Part shown: positions 1-6,863 of the stretch, in pieces | Layout of the letters: each line of letters begins with the position of its first letter | Position numbering within the stretch: the first letter of the stretch is position 1 | Program-made: the position numbers and the translations under genes | Notes under the pieces: generated by a model | Told to the model about the DNA's origin: nothing | Seen by the model: the letters and a program-made list of their open reading frames with translations, nothing else | The model's database searches: none | Assembly (NCBI RefSeq): GCF_010882175.1 | Contig: NZ_WKLH01000006.1 | Location: 861-64,860, forward strand | Length of the DNA stretch: 64,000 nt | Direction of reading: 5' to 3' | Origin: Mangrovibacterium lignilyticum | Lineage (GTDB): Bacteria > Bacteroidota > Bacteroidia > Bacteroidales > Prolixibacteraceae

Positions 1-1278
1 GGCTGTACAGTTGTCTGTTGCTGTTGCCATACCGGATTCGCCGTCGAACTCACAGTCTACGATCATATCCTCTGGACAGCTGATTACTGGTGCTTCGTCA
101 TCTTTAACTGTAATCATCTGCTCACAGCTGGATGAGTTGCCGGCACAGTCGGTAGCGGTCCACGTACGGGTAATCATGCCCAGTCCGCAGTCATCCAAAT
201 CGGATGAATCTACATAACCAATCACGATGTCGCCTTCGGCTGTACAGTTGTCTGTTGCTGTTGCCATACCGGATTCGCCGTCGAACTCACAGTCTACGAT
301 CATATCCTCTGGACAGCTGATTACTGGTGCTTCGTCATCTTTAACTGTAATCATCTGCTCGCAGCTGGATGAATTACCGGCGCAGTCGGTTGCGGTCCAT
401 GTGCGGGTGATCATACCCAGGCCACAGTCATCCAATGCAGGTGAATCGACATAACCGATCACGATGTCGCCTTCGGCGGTACAGTTATCTGTTGCTGTTG
501 CCATACCGGATTCGCCGTCGAACTCACAGTCTACGATCATATCGGCAGGACAGCTTATTACCGGTGCTTCGTCATCTTTTACTGTGATCATCTGCTCGCA
601 GCTGGATGAATTGCCGGCACAGTCGGTAGCGGTCCATGTGCGGGTGATCATGCCCAGGCCGCAGTCATCCAATGCAGGTGAATCGACATAACCAATCACG
701 ATGTCGCCTTCTGCGGTACAGTTATCGGTGGCTGTTGCCATGCCTGATTCACCGTCGAACTCACAATCAACGATCATATCGGCAGGACAGCTTATTACCG
801 GTGCTTCGTCATCTTTTACTGTGATCATCTGCTCGCAGCTGGATGAATTGCCGGCACAGTCGGTAGCGGTCCACGTACGGGTAATCATGCCCAGTCCGCA
901 GTCATCCAGGTCGGATGAATCTACATAACCAATCACGATGTCGCCTTCTGCAGTACAGTTATCGGTGGCTGTAGCCATGCCTGATTCACCGTCGAACTCA
1001 CAATCAACGATCATATCGGCAGGACAGCTGATAACAGGTGCTTCGTCATCTTTTACTGTGATCATCTGCTCGCAGCTGGATGAATTGCCGGCACAGTCGG
1101 TAGCGGTCCACGTACGGGTAATCATGCCCAGTCCGCAGTCATCCAAATCGGATGAATCTACATAACCAATCACGATGTCGCCTTCGGCGGTACAGTTGTC
1201 TGTTGCTGTTGCCATGCCGGATTCGCCGTCGAACTCACAGTCTACGATCATATCGGCTGGACAGCTGATTACCGGTGC
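1..1278. repeat. Tandem 237-bp coding repeat array
   Basis: Period 237 bases (79 codons). Equivalent points recur at 227, 464, 701 and 938, with partial units at both ends. Units differ by only scattered, mostly synonymous changes (for example aaatcggat versus aatgcaggt, tctggaca versus gcaggaca). The array runs off the left edge. High DNA identity suggests recent expansion or gene conversion, and may collapse in short-read assemblies. Confidence 0.95.
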
Positions 1279-2985
1279 TGTAGTATCTACAACACTAATT
1301 GTTTGAGATGCACTAACACTGTTACCACATGCATCAGTAGCAGTCCAAGTACGAACGATAGTGTATACGCTGGCACAATCCGTTCCAATGATCTCTTCTC
1401 CATCGTATGCAATATCAACCTCTGCATCACAATTATCGGTTGCACTTGCATTGCCTACTTCAGGTATTGCATCACATTCTACGGTTACATCTTCTGGAAC
1501 TGTCAATTCAGGTGCAACCAAATCCGCCAAGATAGTAAATGTTGCTCCGCAAGAGTCCATCTTCCCACAATAATCTACTGCTTTAATCCAATGCGTTACT
1601 GTGAATCCGCAGGAAGCACCTTCGGGAAGATCTTCCGGCAAATCAGTATCACCGCTTGTTACAGTAACGGGCTCATAGTCGTTCCCTGTTCCTTCTTCAT
1701 AGGCAAACTGAACTCTCCAGGCATCCCACATGGCCTCCAGATCAGTGTCACCACAGGAGTCGTATTCTTCATCGCCCGGACATTGAACAACCGGAGGATT
1801 ACTCAACACATTAACTTGGGCAGGTGGTCCCGGAAAGTCTTTCAACTCTGCAGTTCCGGATTCACCGGATGTTCTGGTGCGGGTAAAAACTGTCGCAATA
1901 CCAAAACAAGGGTTGATAACCTCATCGAAGAAGGCACTTAAATTTATAGCGCCCTCACACCACTGATTAACATCGTAATAGGGAAGAACTCCGGAATACC
2001 CTATTCCACCGTTGCTTCCGGGAAGCTCAACATACTCGGCGTTTCCAAATGCTGGAAAATGCACGTAGGTTTTCTCCGTATTTACTGTGGCTAAAATATC
2101 CCCATGTACAAAATCGTTATTTATAACATACTGATAGGTTCCGCCCACGTTCTCCCAGATCAGAACAATAACATTGGCTACCGGTCCACCGTTTGTGAAT
2201 TCAACGGTAACCAAAATATCGCCTGGTGTACGACCACCAGTTGCCGGGTCAGCATCGGAAACAAATTTTCCATAATAATAGCCACCATTATCCTGCCCGA
2301 CAGTATCCATATAAAATGGCATTTGCAGGAACTCAAAGTCGATATAGCTACTACCATTGGTTACTTGCCGGTCGGCAGCCCAGGAAACCCATAGGTCGTC
2401 GGGATTACCCCATTCGCCGTTAATTCCCTGTATACCAGGATTACCCCGAGTAAATATTACACCTGCATTTTGGATCTCATTTTTGTTCGGATTCGACCCA
2501 ACACCCCATTCATAAGTATTAGGATTATCGTCGATCTTATTCGAACCAATAAAAATCGTCGGATCCTTATTCGTAATATCATCAATGTACCGAACAACCG
2601 TGTAATCATTCACACCGGGATAACTGTTTTCCGATACATCAAAATAGGGAGGAGCCGCGATCTGCAAAATATCAAATACACCGCCACCCTCGCCTGGGTA
2701 CACTAGATCCCAGTAGAAGATATCTCCAGCCGTCCCGTAATTTTGCGGAAAGCCGGAGGTGTTATCAGTTTCACCGAATACGTGATTCGCGTACGCATTA
2801 CCATCAATCGCCGTACCATTCGTCGGAGCCATTACAGGTGCTATACCCTGTATATTTCCCGTTGTTTGTGCGATCGACGTTTTCGGTATTACCATCGCTG
2901 CTAACATTATTAAAGGCATAAGAATGCCATAACGCCAACATCGGTAGTAACGCCTTGTTTTCGTAAAAAAGTAGATTTTCATCAT
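1..2985 (-). CDS. Large secreted repeat protein (HYR/Ig-like repeats), C-terminus outside window
   Basis: The frame is open from ATG at 2985 to the window edge, giving 995 codons with no stop. Residues 1-40 form a signal peptide (basic start, hydrophobic core, then SIAQ). Residues about 45-380 are a globular region with no family I can name. From about residue 390 the protein consists of Cys-containing beta repeats of the HYR/Ig-like type: two divergent units, then at least five nearly identical 79-residue units with conserved ATDNC, RTWTATD and CAGNSSSCEQ stretches. Such proteins in Bacteroidota are usually exported to the surface, often by the type IX system, where they act in adhesion or matrix. 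The C-terminal sorting domain that would show this lies outside the window. A promoter and a shared upstream element lie 170-225 bases upstream. Function is unknown; the secreted repeat architecture is well supported. Confidence 0.85.
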   Translation of the reverse strand, partial: MMKIYFFTKTRRYYRCWRYGILMPLIMLAAMVIPKTSIAQTTGNIQGIAPVMAPTNGTAIDGNAYANHVFGETDNTSGFPQNYGTAGDIFYWDLVYPGEGGGVFDILQIAAPPYFDVSENSYPGVNDYTVVRYIDDITNKDPTIFIGSNKIDDNPNTYEWGVGSNPNKNEIQNAGVIFTRGNPGIQGINGEWGNPDDLWVSWAADRQVTNGSSYIDFEFLQMPFYMDTVGQDNGGYYYGKFVSDADPATGGRTPGDILVTVEFTNGGPVANVIVLIWENVGGTYQYVINNDFVHGDILATVNTEKTYVHFPAFGNAEYVELPGSNGGIGYSGVLPYYDVNQWCEGAINLSAFFDEVINPCFGIATVFTRTRTSGESGTAELKDFPGPPAQVNVLSNPPVVQCPGDEEYDSCGDTDLEAMWDAWRVQFAYEEGTGNDYEPVTVTSGDTDLPEDLPEGASCGFTVTHWIKAVDYCGKMDSCGATFTILADLVAPELTVPEDVTVECDAIPEVGNASATDNCDAEVDIAYDGEEIIGTDCASVYTIVRTWTATDACGNSVSASQTISVVDTTAPVISCPADMIVDCEFDGESGMATATDNCTAEGDIVIGYVDSSDLDDCGLGMITRTWTATDCAGNSSSCEQMITVKDDEAPVISCPADMIVDCEFDGESGMATATDNCTAEGDIVIGYVDSSDLDDCGLGMITRTWTATDCAGNSSSCEQMITVKDDEAPVISCPADMIVDCEFDGESGMATATDNCTAEGDIVIGYVDSPALDDCGLGMITRTWTATDCAGNSSSCEQMITVKDDEAPVISCPADMIVDCEFDGESGMATATDNCTAEGDIVIGYVDSPALDDCGLGMITRTWTATDCAGNSSSCEQMITVKDDEAPVISCPEDMIVDCEFDGESGMATATDNCTAEGDIVIGYVDSSDLDDCGLGMITRTWTATDCAGNSSSCEQMITVKDDEAPVISCPEDMIVDCEFDGESGMATATDNCTA

Positions 2986-3432
2986 ACTAAGACTTTAGGT
3001 TTGAAGAGTTTTATGGTATTGATTAACCATACTGATTCTAATGGGAAAAACCCATATCCTTTTCGTTGAGAAAAGGAAGTTGCTTTTAAAATAATTTCCA
3101 CTAAAATTTGGAACTTCGGTAGAGAGTAGCAGGCTTTCGAGCCTGGGAAAATCGAAAAAAAAGGTAGATGAAAACCAAACTGAATTCAATCCGGAATATT
3201 CCGTATATTTTAACATGACAACGGACAACTACAATACATAACAAAACAAGACAAAACGACACAACAAGCTAATCTACTGCACATTGAAAACACATCGGTA
3301 AACTTTTCACAATAACAAGAACAACAACAACAAATAGGGAACAAGCTGGGAATCAGCTTTTCAGGATAAAAAATATATTCTATTCAGGAAAGGAAGAAGA
3401 TGTTTGTACAAACATGGAAATTGACAACGCAA
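2986..3432. other. Intergenic region with 5' leader and palindrome
   Basis: No gene is supported in these 447 bases. They hold a promoter-like element for the repeat protein (3159-3210), an apparent untranslated leader of about 165 bases down to 2986, and a perfect 16-bp palindrome (atgtttgtacaaacat) at 3400-3415 just past the end of the hotdog-protein gene. A short minus-strand frame at 2995-3228 overlaps the promoter element and looks like chance. Confidence 0.6.
3159..3210 (-). promoter_or_regulatory. Promoter plus upstream element of the repeat-protein gene
   Basis: Read on the minus strand, TTG (3189-3187), 20 bases, then TACCTTTT (3166-3159) fits the Bacteroidota -33/-7 consensus. Directly upstream, 3190-3210 holds an inverted-repeat element (plus strand tccggaatattccgtatat). 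The same arrangement with the same 20-base spacing precedes the hotdog gene. Confidence 0.65.
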
Positions 3433-4308
3433 TTAAGAATGATTTTCTGATTTAACACCCTTTACTTCAAATTCGACACTGGAGATAATTTCGTCACCGA
3501 CTTTAGCTTCGGCTGTCACCAAAATAACACCACGAGAAATCCGTTTGCTAATGCGCCCCACAAAGGCCACCGATTCTCCGTGAAACGCCAATCGATAAGC
3601 TCGAATTGAAGTTCGGGGACTGATCATCTTATCGTAGCCTGGGAAAAATTTTTTATACAGGGCAAATCCTAGTTCCCGAAATAAATCACCGATTACAGCA
3701 ACGGGCAAAGCCGGATAATTTTTAAAATGCCCTTCACATTCCGAGCCAACAATTGTGCCGTAATCTGCACTGATCCGGTCTCCTTTAAACACCAGGTTGG
3801 TCAGGCGCCTCCGATTCCGGTACGGACTTTCAACAGCCGGGATTTCTTCATCTAGTTTGAAGTTTTCATAAAACTTTGTAAAAACCGCCGGGCTCATAAT
3901 CATGTACTCAACTTCTGCAGTAAACAACACCGCATTGTGCTCATCCAAAATTTCACCGTAAATTTTACCCTTTCTTTTTTCAGCCAGAACCGGAATAGCA
4001 TAGGCTATAAAATGATTCGACTCGGATATGTGTGAGGTTTTTCGTTCCAAAACAGCGTGAACAGCCAGGTAATAATGCCTTCTTTTGTGGTGAAAACCAT
4101 ATGCCAGTGCAATAGATCCCAAAATTGCCAAATGTCTGCCACACTCCGCTCCCCCCATCGGGCCTCCTTCATCGGGATCTAAATACTCATTGTAAACTTT
4201 GGCCTTTATTCCACCATACTCCATTAATTCCAAGTTCTGTAAAATATTGTATGGTTTTTCAACCATAATCAATTCATCCAATTTTATCTCGACATTACTC
4301 TTTTCCAT
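3433..4308 (-). CDS. Putative double-hotdog-fold protein
   Basis: 291 residues from ATG 4308; a TTG at 4320 in the same frame is less likely. The protein appears to be two hotdog-like halves. The first, about residues 35-160, has the helix region PMGGAECGRHLAILGSIALA. The second, about 185-285, has GHFKNYPALPVAVIGDLFREL, which resembles the central-helix motif of FabZ/AfsA-type dehydratases and thioesterases (HFP.P.vPg...le). The C-terminal strands (TSIRAYRLAFHG, GVILVTAEAKVGDEII) also fit that fold. Hotdog proteins act on acyl-CoA or acyl-ACP thioesters, but no catalytic residue can be assigned with confidence. There is no signal peptide, so it is cytoplasmic. It shares a promoter element with the neighbouring repeat protein. 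Fold assignment is by eye. Confidence 0.6.
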   Translation of the reverse strand: MEKSNVEIKLDELIMVEKPYNILQNLELMEYGGIKAKVYNEYLDPDEGGPMGGAECGRHLAILGSIALAYGFHHKRRHYYLAVHAVLERKTSHISESNHFIAYAIPVLAEKRKGKIYGEILDEHNAVLFTAEVEYMIMSPAVFTKFYENFKLDEEIPAVESPYRNRRRLTNLVFKGDRISADYGTIVGSECEGHFKNYPALPVAVIGDLFRELGFALYKKFFPGYDKMISPRTSIRAYRLAFHGESVAFVGRISKRISRGVILVTAEAKVGDEIISSVEFEVKGVKSENHS

Positions 4309-4463
4309 ATTCGATCTCAAAAAGGCATTAACAACGAGTGTATTTTACTGCTTGAAATAAGCTAAAAGCGATTCCCTGAATTTTTACATTTGAAAAATTA
4401 CCACTACAGGATTGACAATTCGTTATCTCATGAAGCTTAATCACTTAAAGCTTAAACCAAGAA

Positions 4464-4515
4464 AAAAGGTAGATGATAAATTCAGTTTATTCAATCAGTA
4501 AAATTCCGGATATTC
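4464..4515 (-). promoter_or_regulatory. Promoter plus upstream element of the hotdog gene
   Basis: Minus strand TTG (4494-4492), 20 bases, TACCTTTT (4471-4464), preceded by the shared element at 4495-4515 (plus strand tcagtaaaattccggatat). The -7 region and flank (plus strand aaaaaaggtagatga) match the repeat-protein promoter almost base for base. Confidence 0.65.
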
Positions 4516-4555
4516 AAATCGTCCATCCGCATCTGATTCAGCGTTGTAGAAGGAC

Positions 4556-5209
4556 TTAAATAATAAGTCGGTTGTGGAAGGCGTATTTTACCATTTCTGC
4601 GGTGGACTTCAACCTTAACTTGGTCAAAATATTCTTCTTATGCGTTTCTACTGTTCTCGGGCTGATAAACAATCTTTCACCGATTTCCTTATAAGTGAGC
4701 CCTTGACAAAACAGTTTCAAAATCGAGATCTCCCGATCTGTTAGCGTGTTTTTCTTCCGTAATACATTGGAGTTTTGTTTGCCGGATGGGGAAATTTCTT
4801 TCAACCATTTTTGCATCTCCTTTGGAAGATAGTTAGAACCTGCCAATACTTTCCGGATTGCTTCCTTTAAGTCCTCTGGTGTTTCATTTTCAAAAACGAA
4901 ACCCTTAACCCCTAACTTCACATGATCAGTAAAACAATCAGAATATTGCATACTGGTTAGCAAAATGACCGGCAAATCGGGAACAGCCCGCATAATCTTG
5001 CGAAGCAATTGAATACCACCGTTATCACAATGTAGAATATCCACTAATAGGACATCAGGCGAACCGGTTTTTAACTCCGGCAATAGCTCCTTTAAGGCAT
5101 TCGAAATGGCTGTGATTTCAAACTGATCTTTTTCCGACAACACGGATATTAATCCAGAACTAAACAAACTGTAACTTTCATAAATTGCAAGTCTTACAGG
5201 CCTTCTCAT
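4556..5209 (-). CDS. LuxR/NarL-family response regulator, degenerate receiver
   Basis: 217 residues from ATG 5209; a strong Shine-Dalgarno, unusual here, at 5225-5218 supports this start over GTG 5218. N-terminal receiver domain about 5-120: the phosphoacceptor is Asp57 (LLVDIL) and Thr85 is kept, but the usual N-terminal acidic pair is Glu11-Ser12 and the conserved Lys is replaced by Glu107 (GFVFENE). C-terminal LuxR-type HTH about 155-217 (LTDREISILKLF ... SPRTVETHKKNIL). It should bind DNA and control transcription; the altered acidic pocket raises doubt about normal Mg2+-dependent phosphorylation. No kinase is adjacent. Its own upstream region carries the element found before the repeat and hotdog genes, which suggests one small regulon including autoregulation (inference). 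Confidence 0.85.
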   Translation of the reverse strand: MRRPVRLAIYESYSLFSSGLISVLSEKDQFEITAISNALKELLPELKTGSPDVLLVDILHCDNGGIQLLRKIMRAVPDLPVILLTSMQYSDCFTDHVKLGVKGFVFENETPEDLKEAIRKVLAGSNYLPKEMQKWLKEISPSGKQNSNVLRKKNTLTDREISILKLFCQGLTYKEIGERLFISPRTVETHKKNILTKLRLKSTAEMVKYAFHNRLII

Positions 5210-5217
5210 AAAATACA

Positions 5218-5225
5218 CCCTCCTC
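5218..5225 (-). promoter_or_regulatory. Strong Shine-Dalgarno (GAGGAGGG)
   Basis: Minus strand GAGGAGGG lies 8 bases upstream of ATG 5209. Such sequences are rare before Bacteroidota genes, and this one decides the start of the first LuxR regulator. Confidence 0.7.
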
Positions 5226-5342
5226 TAGTTAGTAAGTCTCAGTAATATTTACTTGTTTGTTTAGTACACTGTACCCACACCAAGGTTGTTGATGTGTTTT
5301 CTATTTGAAGTGCCAGTTTTCACTTCATGATTGAATGGGACT

Positions 5343-5412
5343 GCAAGTTACAACAATCGCACCCCCAATTTCAATCCGTAAAATTCCGCATCCGTATCCG
5401 TGAAATCACGGA
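5343..5412 (-). promoter_or_regulatory. Shared element and weak promoter of the first LuxR gene
   Basis: The shared element is at 5375-5393 (plus strand tccgtaaaattccgcat), followed on the minus strand by TTG (5374-5372), 21 bases and a weak -7 box TAACTTGC (5350-5343). A further inverted repeat, TCCGTGA-AA-TCACGGA, sits at 5397-5412. Confidence 0.5.
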
Positions 5413-5458
5413 TTATTTGAAACCAGAAATTATTGGAAAATAATTAAACGGAAAGTCG

Positions 5459-6106
5459 CTATTCAACCAGTCTGGCGCGCATAGCATATTTTACAAGGTC
5501 GACCTGGGTAGTCAGGTTCAATTTGTCAAGCATATTATTTTTGTGCGATTCAACGGTTCGGGGACTAATGGATAAGATATTCGCGATTTGTTTGTAAGAG
5601 TTTCCTTCGGCGATTAACTTTAACACTTGCTTTTCTCGGGGGCTGAGTCCCAGTAACTCAGTTTTTTGAATATTTACTTTGTGTAAATGTTCAAAAACTT
5701 TGCTAACCATTCGGGTGGTGGGCATCTCAAAATAAGTTTCACCACCAACGACGCAATTAATTGCTGTTATCAAATCGTCCCAGGAACTTTCTTTCCAGAT
5801 TATCCCCCTAACCCCTAGCATAACAGCATCCAATACGGCTCCCTCACTTGATCCCACAGCCAGAGCAACCACCAACACACCCGGAAATTTATCTCTAAGA
5901 TTTTTGAGTATTGATACGACATCATCCTGCGGCAGCATCAAATCCAGCAACACGATATTAGGAATTTCTTCCTTCAATACCGAGTATAGTTCACCAGAAT
6001 TCGATGCTTCGCCAACCACCTCAAACCGCTTGTCTTCTTTAAACAACATTTCTAAGCCCCTTCGCAATATGTGGTAATCACCTACAATTACGATCCTCTT
6101 TTTCAC
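5459..6106 (-). CDS. LuxR/NarL-family response regulator, degenerate receiver
   Basis: 215 residues from GTG 6106, which places the receiver domain at the usual position; a GTG at 6190 would add 28 residues. Receiver about 2-118: Asp55 (LLDLML) and Lys106 (GIIWKES) are kept, but the acidic pair is Gly9-Asp10 and the conserved Thr/Ser is Ala84. LuxR-type HTH about 150-213 (LSPREKQVLKLI ... SPRTVESHKNNML). It is a paralogue of the neighbouring regulator and likely acts with it. No kinase gene is adjacent; two orphan kinases occur elsewhere in the window (16 and 37 kb), but pairing with them is only a guess. A copy of the shared element lies at 6117-6137, just upstream of this start. Confidence 0.8.
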   Translation of the reverse strand: MKKRIVIVGDYHILRRGLEMLFKEDKRFEVVGEASNSGELYSVLKEEIPNIVLLDLMLPQDDVVSILKNLRDKFPGVLVVALAVGSSEGAVLDAVMLGVRGIIWKESSWDDLITAINCVVGGETYFEMPTTRMVSKVFEHLHKVNIQKTELLGLSPREKQVLKLIAEGNSYKQIANILSISPRTVESHKNNMLDKLNLTTQVDLVKYAMRARLVE

Positions 6107-6116
6107 AAACTTAATA

Positions 6117-6137
6117 TACGGAAAATTCCGGATATAG
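6117..6137 (-). promoter_or_regulatory. Fourth copy of the shared LuxR-region element
   Basis: Plus strand tacggaaaattccggatat, an inverted repeat CGGAA-AA-TTCCG. On the minus strand it is followed by TAAGTTTG (6113-6106), a good -7 match that overlaps the GTG start. If the real start were 6190 the element would be intragenic. Confidence 0.45.
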
Positions 6138-6174
6138 TTAATCTGCCTGGAATATAAAATCTGCGCTTTATAGG

Positions 6175-6202
6175 TTGAAATGAATTTCACTTATTAAATT
6201 TG
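6175..6202 (+). promoter_or_regulatory. Probable recR promoter
   Basis: TTG (6175-6177), 17 bases, TAAATTTG (6195-6202). The -7 box is a perfect TAnnTTTG; the spacing is a little short. The first recR ATG is 26 bases downstream. Confidence 0.5.
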
Positions 6203-6227
6203 GGCACAATTAAAATTGCAAAAGGGT

Positions 6228-6854
6228 ATGATGACAGAAAAGTTTCCTTCTCGATTATTGGAAAACGCGGTGAACGAATTTTCCAAATTACCGGGAATCG
6301 GACGAAAAACCGCTTTGCGCCTTGTCTTACATTTACTGAAACAAGAAACGACGGATGTCGAAATCTTTGGAAATAGCATTATTCAGGCGCGAACCGAAAT
6401 TAAGCATTGCAAAATTTGCCACAATATTTCGGATCACGAGGTGTGCAACATCTGCAGCCAGCCTGACCGGACCGGGGAAATTATCTGCGTCGTTGAAACT
6501 ATTCGCGATGTTATGGCGATTGAGAATACCCGTCAGTTCATTGGATTGTACCACGTTTTAGGAGGAATTATTTCTCCCATGGACGGAGTTGGGCCGGCTG
6601 ATTTGGAAATCAATTCATTGATTGAACGAGTTCGCGACGGCAATGTCAGTGAAATAATCCTGGCCCTCAGTACTACGATGGAGGGTGATACAACCAACTT
6701 TTACATTTATAAAAAGCTGAAGGACTTCAAAGTCAAAATTTCAACCCTCGCACGCGGGGTCTCCATTGGCGATGAGCTTGAATATGCCGATGAACTCACA
6801 CTCGGCCGCTCTATTAAAAACAGGATGGATTTCGAAAGTTCCTTGTCTCAATAA
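6228..6854 (+). CDS. recR: Recombination mediator protein RecR
   Basis: RecR works with RecO/RecF to load RecA at single-strand gaps during recombinational repair. 208 residues from ATG 6228 (a second ATG follows at 6231). N-terminal helix-hairpin-helix region [20 protein letters not shown] at about 16-35; Cys4 zinc finger CKIC ... CNIC at about 57-75; Toprim domain from about 83 ([17 protein letters not shown]) with the DGVGP loop. Length and motif order are those of canonical RecR. It is first in a run with the glycosyltransferase and GNAT genes (gap of 9 bases), probably co-transcribed. Confidence 0.97.
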   Translation: MMTEKFPSRLLENAVNEFSKLPGIGRKTALRLVLHLLKQETTDVEIFGNSIIQARTEIKHCKICHNISDHEVCNICSQPDRTGEIICVVETIRDVMAIENTRQFIGLYHVLGGIISPMDGVGPADLEINSLIERVRDGNVSEIILALSTTMEGDTTNFYIYKKLKDFKVKISTLARGVSIGDELEYADELTLGRSIKNRMDFESSLSQ

Positions 6855-6863
6855 AAGCGGAGT

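Noticed and set aside
1-1278. A CRISPR array or non-coding satellite
   Set aside because: The period is 237 bases, the units touch without spacers, and the minus strand is an uninterrupted reading frame coding for Cys-rich Ig-like units.
1303-2706. Plus-strand frames inside the repeat-protein gene
   Set aside because: They are antisense to a 995-codon minus-strand frame with a signal peptide and domain repeats; their composition is not protein-like.
4556-6106. LuxR regulators as quorum-sensing receptors
   Set aside because: They have receiver-type N-terminal domains, not an acyl-homoserine-lactone-binding domain, and no LuxI gene is near.
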